Shown: positions 1-11,000 of the stretch, one piece after another
Layout: each line of letters starts with the position of its first letter
How positions within the stretch are numbered: the stretch's first letter is position 1
Source: Papio anubis
Lineage: Eukaryota > Chordata > Mammalia > Primates > Cercopithecidae
Direction of reading: 5' to 3'
Length of the DNA stretch: 64,000 nucleotides
NCBI RefSeq assembly: GCF_008728515.1
Contig: NC_044996.1
Span: forward strand, 99,083,287 to 99,147,286
Position numbers and translations under genes: made by a program
Notes under the pieces: model-generated
Seen by the model: only the letters and a program-made list of their open reading frames with translations
Told to the model about the DNA's origin: nothing
Databases searched by the model: none

Positions 1-322
1 CAGCAAATGCTCCAGGGAACAAAGGAGAGGCTTAGGTTTTAAAAGAAAAAAGCACAAGCAAGGAGAGGGCAATTATTAATACAAAAGTTTATTTATTTAT
101 TTATTTATTTTTCAGAAATTCTCATTGGTTTACAGAAATAACATTGATTAGCGATTGGTTATACATGGTTGAACTATAGGGTATGCGTTATAATGTCCAG
201 CTTATGGCATTATTCCATTAATTTATGGGTACTTGGCATCAGTCTATAACCCACACAGCAAGTGGTTTCAAGAGGTAATTAGTTAGCTCAAGGTGAAACC
301 ACCTTGGCAAAAATGATGACAA
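1..322. other. Unassigned sequence upstream of LTR stack
   Basis: No gene or repeat family that I recognise. It contains a short (TTTA)n run. It may be further ERV-related sequence, since it abuts an LTR, but nothing in it proves that. Confidence 0.4.
88..112. repeat. (TTTA)n simple repeat
   Basis: About six tandem copies of a TTTA unit, read directly. Confidence 0.9.
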
Positions 323-482
323 TGAGAAAAATCTAACCTAATTGACTCCATCTTACTTCTAACCTCCAAGCTGCCCGTGTTCATTCCTGGACATAGGCTA
401 AACTAACTTTGGGAGTAATTTAGTTTATAGTTTAACTTTGAAACAAAGATGACAAGAGCCCCTCCCTGAAACAAACCCCTTC
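323..482 (+). mobile_element. MER4-like ERV1 LTR, left segment
   Basis: Begins near a TGAGAAAA at 323 and runs to the insertion point of a younger solo LTR; the same LTR resumes at 2016. The flanking 4-mer CTTC at 479-482 is repeated at 2016-2019. The stretch 343-460 resembles 2103-2225, so the LTR carries an internal tandem duplication of about 115 bp. The family name rests on the 3' end of the right segment. The 5' boundary is uncertain. Confidence 0.5.
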
Positions 483-504
483 TGTTACCGAAAAAGGGTC
501 CTGA

Positions 505-1135
505 TGAAGCTGTGTCATTGTCTGGGGTAAATATCTGAGGTTCGTTGTCTCATGCCAAGGGAATCGAGGACACGGATATGTAAGAAGTGAGTTTAAGAGT
601 GGAGGTTTAATAGGCCAAGGAAAGAGAATAGCTCTCTCTCCTGCAGAGAAAGGGGGTGCTCGAGTGGGTCTTCCAGGCCACAGTGAAGTGCATGGGGTTT
701 TACAGACTGACTTGAGGAGGTGGTGTCTGATTTATATAGGGCCAAAGACTGGTTGGACCAGGTGTGCCATTTACATAAAGCCTGAAGAAGCTGGCCACCG
801 CACCCTAATCTTCTATAATGCAGATGGATTCTCTCCCCGGCCGGTGCCCTGTTGTCTGTTCCTTACTGCACACGTGGTTGACAAAGAAAAGAGAAGATGG
901 AGTCGCCATGTTAAACATTCCTAACCCCAGGTAGCCTTTTCCTATTGGCACAGCCGCCGGCATTCACTCGTGAAAGCTTCCAGCTTGCTTATTTATGTCT
1001 GCAGCTCTATTTACAGGCTGCTCTTTGTTAGAAAAGAACTGATTTGGGGACTCCTTTTTATTAAAAGGAAAACCTTACTGAGGACTTTCTTACCCTCACT
1101 ATCTGCCTAAATAATTTATTCTTTCTCCTACATAA
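505..1135 (-). mobile_element. Second ERV1-type LTR nested inside the solo LTR
   Basis: Interrupts the host LTR, whose sequence stops at 504 (gggtcctga) and resumes at 1136 (ctgatccagacc). The 4-mer CTGA is present on both sides (501-504 and 1136-1139). On the minus strand there is a TATA-like CCTATATAAATC near 731-742 and a polyadenylation-type ATTAAA at 606-611, about 125 bp apart, as expected for U3-R of a class I LTR. The minus-strand end reads ...GACACAGCTTCA. The 5' end reads TTATGTAGGAG, so the canonical TG may be mutated or displaced by 3 bp. Subfamily not assigned. Confidence 0.75.
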
Positions 1136-1236
1136 CTGATCCAGACCCCAAGAGAGGGTTCTCGGATCTCGAGCAAAAAAGAATTCGGGGCACGTCCACA
1201 AAGTGAAAGCAGGTTTATTAAGAAAGTAAAGGAATA

Positions 1237-1526
1237 CCGGGCGCCGTGGCTCACGCCTGTAATCCCAGCACTTTCGGAGGCCGAGGCGGGTGGATCACGA
1301 GGTCAGGAGGTCGAGACCACCCTGGTTAACACAATGAAACCCCGTGTCTACTAAATATACAAAAAATTAGCTGGGCGTGGTGGTGGGCGCCTGTAGTCCC
1401 AGCTACTCGAGAGGCTGAGGCAGGAGAATGGCGTGAACCCGGGAGGTGGAGCTTGCAGTGAGCAGAGATCGTGCCATTGCACTCCAGCCTGGGCGACAGA
1501 GCGAGACTCCCTCTCAAAAAAAAAAC
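1237..1526 (+). mobile_element. AluY: AluY
   Basis: Near full-length Alu dimer, lacking the first bases, with the AluY-type segment 'gcgtgaacccgggagg' and an A-rich tail. It is flanked by a 14-bp duplication aaagtaaaggaata at 1223-1236 and 1527-1540, within the 483-2015 LTR. Confidence 0.95.
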
Positions 1527-2015
1527 AAAGTAAAGGAATAAAAGAATGGCTTCTCCATAGACAGAGCAGCAGCATCATGGGCTGTATGACTAAGGAGACT
1601 TATAGTTATTTCTTGACTCTATGCTAAACAAGGATTGGATTATTCATGAGTTTTCTGGGAAAGTGGTGGGCAATTCCAGAAACTGAGTGTTCCTCCCATT
1701 TTTAGACCATATAGGGTAACTTCCTGACATTGCCATGGCATTTGTAAACTGTCATGGTGTTGGTGAGTGTGTCTTTTAGCATGCTAATGCATTATAATTA
1801 ACATATAATGAGCAGTGAGGACAATCAGAAGCCAGCTTCTTTACCACAAGCTGTTTATCAGCAAAGTCTTTGTGACCTGTATATTGTGCCGACCTCCTAT
1901 CTCATCCCCTGACTTAGAATGCCTAGCCTCCTGGGAATGCAGCCTAGTAAGTCTTGGCCTCATTTAGCCAGCCCGTATTCAAGATGGAGTTGCTCTGGTT
2001 CAAATGCCTCTGACA

Positions 2016-2739
2016 CTTCCTTGCTTGGGGACCAGACTGTATTTATAAAACTGAAACTGCCTTTGCAAAAGTTGTATCCGTGAGAAAGTTATAACAGTAA
2101 CCTAAGCTAACCCAGTCCCCATCTTGCCTTTCCCTTAATTATTCCTGGGCCATTGGGCCAAACTAACTTTGGAAGACATTTAGGATATAGTTTAAATGAT
2201 AATAGGCTTTGCCCAAAACTCAACCACTTTTGAAAAGCTAATAGGAGGCCATCAGGCTGAGGAGAGTTGAGGAGCTGACTTTACTCCGGAGGTTATAAGA
2301 TATGCAACTTCACCAATTACTCCTGCAAATAACACCAGTTTTGTAGATTGGTCTTTTGAGATATCGTTCCAGGTTTTTGCATGTCTGACACCCTTGGCTC
2401 CACCTGGACCAGATGACTCCATCTGGACTGAAAACCCTGCTACTGTTGCCCCACCCAGAAGCCATTCTGCCCGCAGGAAGACAGCTTCAATCCTCTATGA
2501 TTTCATCTCTGCCCCAACCAATCAGCAGCAAGCACCTGATACCTGGTGGCCACCCCCCCACTTTTTCCCCAAACTTCCTTTGAAAAACCCCTAACATATG
2601 AGCTTCGAATGAGGTGATTAGAGTACGAACTCCATCTCCCACGTGGCGTAGCCGGCCTCATGTCTATTAGTCTTTCTCTACTACAATCCTGTGATCTTTC
2701 TTTATGCAGTGGGCAGGAAGAACACCTCAGGTGGTTACA
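2016..2739 (+). mobile_element. MER4-like ERV1 LTR, right segment
   Basis: Continuation of the LTR at 323-482. It has the CCAATCAGCAGCAAGCACC motif near 2518-2536, a weak CAAAAACCCC promoter-like region and the terminal motif gggcaggaagaacacc...ggttaca ending at 2739. That ending is typical of MER4-group LTRs as I remember them. The polyadenylation signal has decayed. The copy at 2740-3237 is a relative in the same orientation. Confidence 0.6.
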
Positions 2740-3237
2740 AAACTAACAGCTTAGCCACAAGATTAGAAATTATGGCTCAGGAGTCATGCAGCCAAAGGCC
2801 CCAAGATTCCTAACTTTCCCAATTGCTCCTATGGATAACATCACTATTGTAAAACCTAAGATTGGTGTTTGTGGTATGTTTCAGACCCTGCACTTGATGG
2901 ATCAACTGGCATCACCTAGACCAGTAAACTGGCTTGTCTGGTCTGTGGCCCCCACCCAGGAACTCGCTTAGCTGAAGAGGACAGCTTTGACTTCCTATGA
3001 TTTCATCCTCAACCTGACCAATCAGCACTCCCTACTCCATAGCCCCCTGCCCACCAAACTATCTTCAAAAAAGCCTAGTCTCTGAATTTTTGAGGAGCCT
3101 GATTTGAGTAATAATAAACTCAGGTTTCCTGTTTAGCCATCTTTATGTATATTAAACACTTTCTGTATTGCACTTCTCCTGTCTGAACGTCAGCTCTAGC
3201 TGGGCAGTGGGCAAGAAGAACCTGTTGGGCAATTACA
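2740..3237 (+). mobile_element. MER4-like ERV1 LTR, second partial copy
   Basis: Aligns with 2250-2739 in parallel: ccaattgctcc versus ccaattactcc, ccaatcagcac, gggcaagaagaacc...attaca. AATAAA is intact at 3113-3118. It lacks the 5' third of the LTR. Two same-sense LTRs abut here without internal sequence. That could be a tandem solo-LTR arrangement, or a provirus that lost its interior. Confidence 0.6.
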
Positions 3238-3559
3238 AAGAGGGAAGTAAGACATGACTGCTGTCACATTTCAAGGCCTTTCTGGGCCTGATAATCTAAA
3301 GGGGCTCACATTTCTCAAAGCCAACTTATCCCAATCTTTCCAACCACAAGTTTTGTAGCAGTTACAGAAAACGAAAACTACAACCTGAGGCATGACCAAA
3401 ATCACATACCCCTCTGTTCTCATTGCTGTGTAACAACTCCATTCCTACTTTGGTTCAGGGAGTTACCTAATTTTGAGGTGCTTCCTCATGCGCATTGACT
3501 GAATAAAGCCTTTGACCTCTGTTTGAGATCACTTTAACTATTTTTTTTTTTTCTTGACA
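3238..3559 (+). mobile_element. 5' LTR (3' part) of a degraded ERV1 provirus
   Basis: Matches 8830-9154 in the same orientation: 'acttatcccaatctttccaa' versus 'acctatcccaacctttccaa', then a shared AATAAA (3502-3507 and 9104-9109) and a shared T-rich end tttttttcttga. The LTR ends CTTGACA at 3559, directly before a primer-binding-site remnant. The 5' part is missing or merged with the preceding LTR. The pair has clearly diverged, so the insertion is old. Confidence 0.7.
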
Positions 3560-3562
3560 GTT

Positions 3563-3581
3563 TAATGCTGTGACTTAGGAT
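3563..3581 (+). other. Primer-binding-site remnant, tRNA-His-like
   Basis: Three bases after the LTR end, the sequence taatgctgtgacttaggat resembles the complement of the tRNA-His 3' end (TGGTGCCGTGACTCGGAT), with substitutions and one extra base. A histidine primer is known for HERV-H and some other ERV1 groups. Degraded, so the assignment is tentative. Confidence 0.5.
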
Positions 3582-5149
3582 CTGGATAAACCAGGATCTT
3601 GGATCTTGGATCCCGCTGCAGTTTCAGAGGAGGAGAGAATGCATTGAGGAACCTTTGCTTCCTCCTTTCTTGGGGACTGCTGTTGGGTTGAGAGGTAAAT
3701 CATGTTCCTGACTCTGCACTCAGGTTTTTTCTTGTAACACAGAGGTTTCAGGCTTCTATTCTTTGAAAGGATTAACTTACTGTCTGACAGGTCACTGCAT
3801 CTGTTTTCCTTTCGTCTTTTTGGGATTCTCTGGGCGAGTGGATGATTAGATGATGGTCCTAAGGTAGGACAAGACCCTTCTCCCTTCTTCTATCTAGTAC
3901 TTCCTTTATTGGGAAACAATCTACCCAACTTCCTCCTTCAATGGACTCTCACTGGGCAGATGTTCTGCCAATGTGGTCCTAACTATTAAATTTCTCTCTA
4001 AGTTGTGAGACTTCAGGAAAGGCAATATTGGAATCTTGCAACAAGTCAAAACTTGTATATTTGCAAAGTGTCTTGGAATAAAAGAAGACAAAATAGCTAA
4101 CTTACAATAGGTAGCTTTCTTTAATTGGTAAGAAGAAGCCAAGTAAAGAAACAATTCAGGCAGACTCTAATCTATGGTCTCTCCAAAACAACTTCAACTT
4201 TCTCCCCACAAAGACCTCCTCTTTTTGGTCTAGCTCTGCTTCTGCCTCTTATAATCCCAGTCCCTGTTTGCTGCCCTGCTTTCCTGGTCCTTGCCCTCCT
4301 TTCTGTGCCCTTCTCCTCCTCTTCGTAACCTTCCCCACCTCCCTCTCATTTTTAGATGCAGGCCTTCATCAGCTCTTTCCCAAGCAGTTCCTGACCCCAA
4401 TCCAATACCTCAATCACAAGTGACCTTCAAACCCTGGTTGTGAGCTGACCTCTATGCCATATTAAAGATTTCCCAAATACTCTAAAAGAAATAAATGTAT
4501 TGAGCCATTCAGGGTGATTTTGGGGGCTTATGCTCCTGAGCTCCTTTATCTGTATCTTTCAACACATCTTTCAATAGGACCAGGAGATCCCTGAACCTGG
4601 TTTGACAAGGCCAACTGGCCTCTATAAATAAGGATTAAACTAACTTTATAGAAATAACACCGTCTCTGCATATGTAAAAGGCCTAGAAATAAGAGAACAT
4701 TTAAAAAATACTGCTTCTGAAGTTTTTCTCCTTTACATTGACTGGGGAATCATCCTGTCCTGTCAATAAGGGCATGATAAATCTGTCTCTAATATTAGTG
4801 ACTGATTAAAACCACTCGGACCTGTGATATCCACCATTTTTTTGGTTAATGGCCTTAAATCTGAAATGTAAGCTGCTGCTCAGAAGCATAAAATAGGCTT
4901 GCAGACCATGACTATACATGAATTACAACACTTACCCCAGCATTTTGGGGATAAGATGATAAATAAAGAGAAAACCTCACACCACAAACTTATGGCATTG
5001 TAGCTTAAATAACTTAAGGGAAAAAAGGGCCTACCACAGATACAACACAGTTTCCTGTCCGTCTTCTTGGGACCTTAACTTCTTAATGTGTCATTCTTCT
5101 TAGTCCTTTCATTTTCTTCCTTCCCCTCAACCTATTAGGTTGGGACATG
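3582..5149 (+). pseudogene. Decayed gag-side interior of the ERV1 provirus
   Basis: Lies between the primer site and a nested LTR. No long frame survives. A Pro/Leu/Ser-rich frame at about 4125-4328 could be a relic of the proline-rich part of gag, but I cannot align it with confidence. The assignment rests mainly on position between two matching LTRs. Confidence 0.4.
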
Positions 5150-5783
5150 TTGGGTTGTGAAAATAAGTAATTCAAAATATAAGCTGTTGGAACTCTAAAT
5201 TATTTTGAGCCTTAAAGGAATGTGATTATGGAGCCTGAGTCATGTGACAGCCAGCTGTAACCAGGGCAGCTGTACATTTTGTTTCTGTGATTATAGATTA
5301 AACCTTCTTCTTCACCTGCGTTGTTTTGTAAAATGCTGTAAGTGACCGAAGGACACCAGAAAAGACCCCCTTCCCTCTGTACTGTTGATCTTCGTTATAG
5401 ATTAACCTCCCTCTTACCTTTCTCACACAAAGATTTAATGGCTATCACATTATCTTAAGATGGAATGTTAAATATGCTCTTTTCAATTGGAAAGGAAATG
5501 AAAACCAGCTGTAAAGAAAAGAAAACAAGCCATAGGAGAAAGAAAACAGACTGTAACTAACTAACTAATTTGTTGTAACTCTTAAACCAGCCTTGTATAG
5601 AAAACTTGCAACCCTGTTAAACTTCTTTGTGTTGTGCCTATATAAGCAAGAATCTAACTTTTAACTTTGGGGAACTGACCCCATTTCTCTGGAGCCTCTG
5701 TCTCCTGAATGGCCATTTCCAGCTTTCCCCGTGAATAACCTCTTAAACTGGATTCTTATCCTTTCAGTTATTTTAGGTAGACA
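5150..5783 (+). mobile_element. LTR nested in the ERV1 interior (unassigned)
   Basis: Has LTR-like organisation: a TATA box cctatataagc near 5637, a CT-rich R region and a degenerate polyadenylation signal gaataacctc near 5733, ending around ttttaggtagaca. I could not find a convincing target-site duplication, so both ends are approximate. It interrupts the proviral interior. Confidence 0.5.
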
Positions 5784-7003
5784 GGCTAAATCAAGTGCCA
5801 CTAGTAGATGGTCACATATGTGAAGGACTTTTTCTTGATCTCGTTGACTAGGATGACTGAATACATCTTACGATGGCTTCCCTTGACTGCTCTGCCCTCT
5901 CGTGTTTCCAACTCTCTTACCCTTAGAATCACCTCAATTTTCTTATTTACTTTCCTCAGTCCCCAGTGTCCTCTGGGCTGTATCATCTACAAATGTGGGA
6001 AAAAGGATATAGAAGCCTTATGAGATCCCACAATGCCTGTTCCTAAATTGTTCCGGTATCTCCTAAAGCCCAAAGTACCCAGTGAAACTACAACCCACTG
6101 TTGCAAATGTACTCATTCTTGTACCAGTCCTTGCAGTATTCCTGTCCTACTGGAAAAAAGTCCTAATGACTTTATGCAAGACTTAAGAGCACATAGTGTA
6201 AGCATGTTTCCCTGGCCTCTGTACCTGCAAATTCAACACACTTCACAGTAATAATTCTCAGTTTAACCTTCTTCCTTAACAGAAGACTTAAAACAGACTT
6301 TCTTGAAACTCTTCTGAAGCAGATGACAGCACAAAGGAGATAGCTTTCCCCAAGAAGATGACAGAACAAGACTCCGTATCAATTTTGTTATCTATCTTGT
6401 CATCCTAGCCTTGTTTCTTACTCTCTACCTTTTAATTTCTGAATGCATTTCTGTAGAATCACCTCCAAGTATCGATCATAGTAATGCTTCCTATCCTTGC
6501 TCTGCTACTTTTACTTCTCCCTACTTTTTCTTTCCCTTCTTCTTTTCTCCCCTCTTCCTCCCTCAATATCCAACATTTTTGGTATTTTCTGGCCCAGACT
6601 GAAACTTACGAAGCCATTGTCATCTATGGTTGTTGATTCTGCTACACTCTCTTCCTTTTCCCATCAGTTCCGTTGCTTTATTACAAATATCTGTTCCCTA
6701 CTCCAAGATATATCTGTCCATCATTGCCGCTGTCATTTGGGCCAAGGTCCCACACAACCTAGATCTCCAACAAAGCTCCAAGATTAGCATACCCTACCTA
6801 GTATATTCCCCCAAAAGAGGGAGCCTATTTTTTTCCAAAGGAAATATTTGTTTCTAATCCTTAATTTATTGACCTGAGCTATTGTAATAAAACCTACCAG
6901 GCCCAGTTTAAGGGGATGAATATCATTGAGCCAGCTTCACCCAGGACAGCTAAATGATAAAAGTTTGACTGTTTTTTACCCTGAAGCCCCCATGGGATTA
7001 GTA

Positions 7004-7004
<1 letters not shown>

Positions 7005-7042
<38 letters not shown>
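7005..7042. repeat. (TG)n microsatellite
   Basis: About 19 uninterrupted TG dinucleotides, inside the decayed env region. Confidence 0.97.
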
Positions 7043-7045
<3 letters not shown>

Positions 7046-7492
7046 GATCACTGGTTTTTGCCAGCCAATTGGACAGGGATATGTTATCTCACCCATCTGA
7101 ATTTATCATCTCTTTAGGGTAGGAGTCAAACTCCTCTTGAACCAGAGCAATCAATGTTTAAGTGTGGGCAACCCTCTGCTCTCTTTGAAGACTACTCTCT
7201 GCAAAATATCCATTCTCAATAAAGGATGAAAAGAAACTGTGTGAAGGAGCTAAAATACTTGGAATCAATTCAGATGGATTCTGCACCACCTGGGTCAGGT
7301 TTTATACTGCAGTTCTTCCTGAAGGAGCAACCCTGTGGTCTACTGGAGATTTTGATGCAATACTTGAGTTTTACATACTGTCGTTTGTGAAGTCATCCAT
7401 GCCTTCACAAAGTGTTTCAAATATACTGAAACACTTGCTCAAGAAATGCAGGAACTCCAGTCTACCAGCAACTGGCATTAGGCATCATCCTG

Positions 7493-8178
7493 TGTATTAG
7501 TCTGTTCTCACATTGCTACAAAGAACTACCTGAGGCTGGGCGTGGTGGCTCACGCCTGTAATCCCAGCACTTTGAGAGGCCAAGGCAGATGGATCACGAG
7601 CTCAGGAGTTCCAGACCAGCCTAGCCAGCATGGCGAAACCTCATCTCTACTAAAAATACAAAAATTAGTTGAGTGTGGTGGCAGGCACCTATAATCCCAG
7701 CTACTCGGGAGGCTGAGGCCGGAGAATCTCTTGAACCCAGGAGGTGGAGGTTGCAGTGAGCCGAGATCATGCCATTGCTCCAGCCTAGGCAACAAGAGCA
7801 AGACTCTGTCTCAAAACAAAAAAACAAAAAACTACCTGAGAGTGGGTAATTTATAAAGAAAAGAGGTTTAATTGGCTCATGGTTCTGTTAGCTGTACAGG
7901 AAGCATGGCTGGGGAGGTCCCTCAGGAAACTTATAATCATGTCAGAAGGTAAGGGAGATGCACGCATGTCCTACATGGTTGGAGCAGGAGGAAGAGAGTG
8001 AAGGGGGAGGTGCTACACACTTTCAAACAACCAGATCTCATGAGAATTCACTACCATGAGAACAGCAAGGGGGAAAACCCCCTTAGGATCCAGTCACCTC
8101 CCACCAGGCCCCTCCTGTAACACTGGGGATTACAATTAGACATGAAATTTGGGTGGGGACACAAATCCAACCATATCA
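7493..8178 (-). mobile_element. MST-type MaLR solo LTR, minus strand
   Basis: Starts tgtattagtctgttctcac and ends ccatatca, which are the reverse-complement termini of MST/THE1 LTRs. A perfect 5-bp duplication TCCTG (7488-7492 and 8179-8183) flanks it, as expected for MaLRs. An Alu at 7535-7829 splits it; net length is about 380 bp. It landed in the env region of the ERV1 provirus, so it is younger than that insertion. Confidence 0.92.
7535..7829 (+). mobile_element. Alu: AluS-like element in MST LTR
   Basis: Full Alu dimer with a mixed A/C-rich tail. It is flanked by the 11-bp duplication aactacctgag at 7524-7534 and 7830-7840, which is MST sequence. Confidence 0.95.
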
Positions 8179-8699
8179 TCCTGGCATTTAAGTGATGCAC
8201 TTCTCCAGCTGTCAATGATGATTGCTGCACATACATCCCCCTAAACCTTTCTGATGTCTTTTTGTTGAAGTAACACATCTGTGAAGCCGACAAAGACATT
8301 CATTGAGTGAATGACATGTCCCTGGCCTCTGGACCTATGAATCATCACTGTGTGGTTGGGAAATGGCCTCTTCCTCTGCTGGATATTCCATCAGGGATGC
8401 AATCCTTGGTATGCACTTTTCCCCAAGGGATAGTGATCATTTTTTTTTTTTTTTCTGCTGATAGGAATATCCCTTTTCAAGTACATCTAATCATGTCTAA
8501 TGAAGGCAAAGAGCACTGTCCTGTCCAAATAAATGGTCCAAAGTATGATTAAGAACAGAAGTCCAAAACCAAACGGCTCCTCTAATTCAGTATGGAAGCC
8601 TTCTTGACTCAATTCTTGAACATTGTACATCCTTGTAGATTTTTTTCTCCCAAAAGATTTGGTGGAGCTGAAAGTTATTTATCTTGGCCAAGAGGAGGG

Positions 8700-9154
8700 A
8701 CTACAAAAGAATTATAGTATATTCCAGTTTTCCTTGCTTAGATCTTTGGATCCTTGTTTTTTCTCTCTTCTCTTTTTCATTTATTTTCCTTTTGTATCTC
8801 CCGCTCCCCTGAGCCTTAGCTGACATTACACAGCTAACAGACAACTGTCAAGATTTATAACGATAGCTCTTGAAAGAACTATTCTCTCAGCTGCCAAAAT
8901 GAGATTGCACTAATGATCCTGAGAAAGAGGCATGAAAACCAACCTATCCCAACCTTTCCAACTGCAAGTTTTTACAGCAGTTACAGATTTAAAAAAATTG
9001 AAACCTGAGGCAAGACCAATGTCACATACCTCTCTCTTCTCCAATCCTGCTTCAGCTTAAAGAGTTACTTAATTTTGAGTTGCACCCTGATGTGCATCAT
9101 CTGAATAAAGCATGTAACCTGTATTGAGTCACTTTAATTATTTTTTTCTTGATA
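8700..9154 (+). mobile_element. 3' LTR of the degraded ERV1 provirus
   Basis: Follows a purine-rich tract and ends at the T-rich motif that also ends the 5' LTR. AATAAA at 9104-9109. The first half has no counterpart in the truncated 5' LTR, so its start is inferred from the polypurine tract only. Confidence 0.6.
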
Positions 9155-9263
9155 TTATAATCCTTTCTCCAAACACATGCCATTATTAATGTGTATAAAG
9201 GCATTTTAGCCGGTCAAGCTGGGCCCAGCCTAACTCCTTCCCTATTTATACTGTCTTATATAC

Positions 9264-9616
9264 TGTCTTAGTCTGTTGGGACTGCTATAAAAATTACTCA
9301 GTGGCTTATAAACAATAAAAAGTTATTTGTCATAGTTTTGAAGGCTGGAAGTCTGAGATGAGGTGGCCAGCATGATTGGGTTCTGGTGAGGGCCCTCTTT
9401 CAGGTTGCAGACTACTGACATCTTACTGTGTCCTCACGTGGTAAAAGGAGTGAGGGAGCTCCCTGGGGCCTCTCTTACAAGGGCACTAATCCCGTTCATG
9501 ACAGCTCCACTCTGATGACCTAATCACCTCACCAAATCCCTACCTAATACCATCACATTGGGGATTAGGTTTCAAAATATGAATTTTGGGGGGACACAAA
9601 CATTCAGACAATAGCA
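9264..9616 (-). mobile_element. MLT1-type MaLR LTR, minus strand
   Basis: Reads tgtcttagtctgttgggac ... gacacaaacattcag ... tagca, the reverse complement of an MLT1-type LTR. Flanking 5-mers TATAC (9259-9263) and TATAT (9617-9621) look like an aged duplication. Confidence 0.75.
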
Positions 9617-9619
9617 TAT

Positions 9620-10389
9620 ATATAGGTGTTTAATTATTTTTTTAACTTGAGGAAGAAAAAGGTTCATATTGGGGAGTAGAGGTATAGAGGTAAAGAGTGG
9701 AGTGGATGGTATAACATCTGTTCCTGGTTTGATCTGGAGTTACTTACCTTCCAGATTCACTCCTCTCCTTCTCCATTCTCCTCTGTTCTTCAGGAGACTG
9801 ACATCTGTGGGCTGCATCAAGAGGCTCCCTACCATTTGGCTTTGTGTTGAGTTCAGTTAGTGGGAAGCAATCAGAGGGTGGACAGAGTGAAGTCAAAGTA
9901 TGTATTTTCTAATTCCCTGCCCGCCTAGTCAGCATGGATTGGCTGAATCCTCAACCTACGTCTCAACCCAAGGCTTGGGTCATAATTTTAGTTAGTCATA
10001 GTTTTCCTTGTTCCTGTAACTTCTTTTACTTCCCTTTTCAGGCCTGGGAGATAATAGCTCCCCACTCTTGCTAGCCTCAGGGAACTGCACCATGTTTTGA
10101 TAATTTTCCTAGACACTGTGTATACCTTTGGAAATAGCCCTTTATTAAGCTTTTCTGAGTTAACTATTTTAGTGCCATTTTTTTTCCTGATGAAACTTTG
10201 ACTGAAACAGGCCCGTTCACCTGAATTTGATTCTCTGGTTAAAAGAGAGATATATTACTTTTTTAATAGATTGAATATGATTCTGGGAACAACTGTAGCT
10301 TCTTTGAGACTCAGGTGACAAATTGTTTCCCATTATTTGCTAGATGATCAGTTTTATGAGGAAAGAGATCATGTCTATCTTGTTCATTG
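9620..10389. other. Unassigned stretch
   Basis: No convincing ORF. I recognise no repeat family. The 9780-9930 part may be an old interspersed repeat, but I cannot name it. Confidence 0.4.
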
Positions 10390-11000
10390 CTAAATACTTT
10401 ATTAATAATAACCATCACTTATTGAGTGCTTACTGTATTCCAGACACTATTCTTAGACAATTACACATACTCATTCACTTAACCATCACCAAAGTTCTAT
10501 AAATTAATTATCGGTTTGTTTTTTTTTTGTCTCTGCCTTTTACAGATGGGAAAAGTGAGACACGAATCAGCTGAGTAATTCTTCCAAGGTCAGATGGCTG
10601 GTAAATATGGAGCCAGGATTTGAATCCAGGCAATCTGGCTCCAGAATCTGTGTTTTTCTTTCTTTTTTTGTTTTCTTCTTGAGACAGAGTCTTGCTCTGT
10701 TGCCCAGGCTGGAGTGCAGTGGCACAATCTTGGCTCACTGCAACCTCTGCCTCTCAGGTTCAGGTGATTCTCCTGCCTCAGCCGCCCGAGTAGCTGGGAT
10801 TACAGGCACCCACCACCATGCCCGGCTAATTTTTTGTATTTTTAGTAGAGATGGGATTTCACCATGTTGGCCAGGCTGGTCTTGAACTGCTGACCGCAGG
10901 TGATCCTCCTGCCTTGGCCTCCCAAGGTGCCGGGATTATAGGCATGAGCCACCACGCCTGGCCTCAGAATCTGTGCTCTTAAATACTACACTGTTCTGCC
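10390..11000 (-). mobile_element. MIR: MIR, minus strand, split by an Alu
   Basis: Antisense MIR landmarks occur in order: cacttattgagtgcttactg, ttttacagatggg, aaggtcagatggctgg, tttgaatccaggcaa and ctggctccagaatctgtg. The Alu at 10653-10963 duplicated the last of these. Confidence 0.88.
10653..10963 (-). mobile_element. Alu: Alu, minus strand, inserted in MIR
   Basis: Full antisense Alu with a T-rich start. 11-bp duplication cagaatctgtg at 10642-10652 and 10964-10974. Confidence 0.95.

Larger units (their letters stand above)
483..2015 (-). mobile_element. Solo LTR of an ERV1 (class I) element, minus strand
   Basis: Reading the minus strand, the LTR starts TGTCAGAGGC at 2015 and ends CGGTAACA at 483, with TG...CA termini. 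A perfect 4-bp duplication CTTC flanks it (479-482 and 2016-2019), the usual size for gammaretrovirus-like ERVs. A polyadenylation signal AATAAA lies on the minus strand at 1214-1219, followed by the 'tcttggggtctggatc' type 3' end. No internal retroviral sequence is present, so this is an LTR-LTR recombination remnant. It is lengthened to 1.5 kb by a nested LTR (505-1135) and an AluY (1237-1526). I recognise the family as an ERV1 LTR but do not assign a subfamily. Confidence 0.85.
5784..8699 (+). pseudogene. Decayed pol/env-side interior of the ERV1 provirus, env traces
   Basis: Two short in-frame motifs point to a gammaretrovirus-like envelope gene. A WFLPANWTGICYL segment at about 7052-7090 resembles the C-terminal part of the surface subunit. 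NDDCCTYIP at 8214-8240 resembles the conserved double-cysteine region of the transmembrane subunit. Stops and frameshifts break everything between. A CA/TG microsatellite (7005-7042) and an MST LTR (7493-8178) interrupt it. The RT region is not recognisable, and without the insertions the interior is far shorter than an intact provirus. A purine-rich run (agaggaggga, 8691-8700) may be the polypurine tract. Not functional. Confidence 0.55.

Noticed and set aside
664..924. 86-codon frame
   Set aside because: Antisense reading of the nested LTR at 505-1135.
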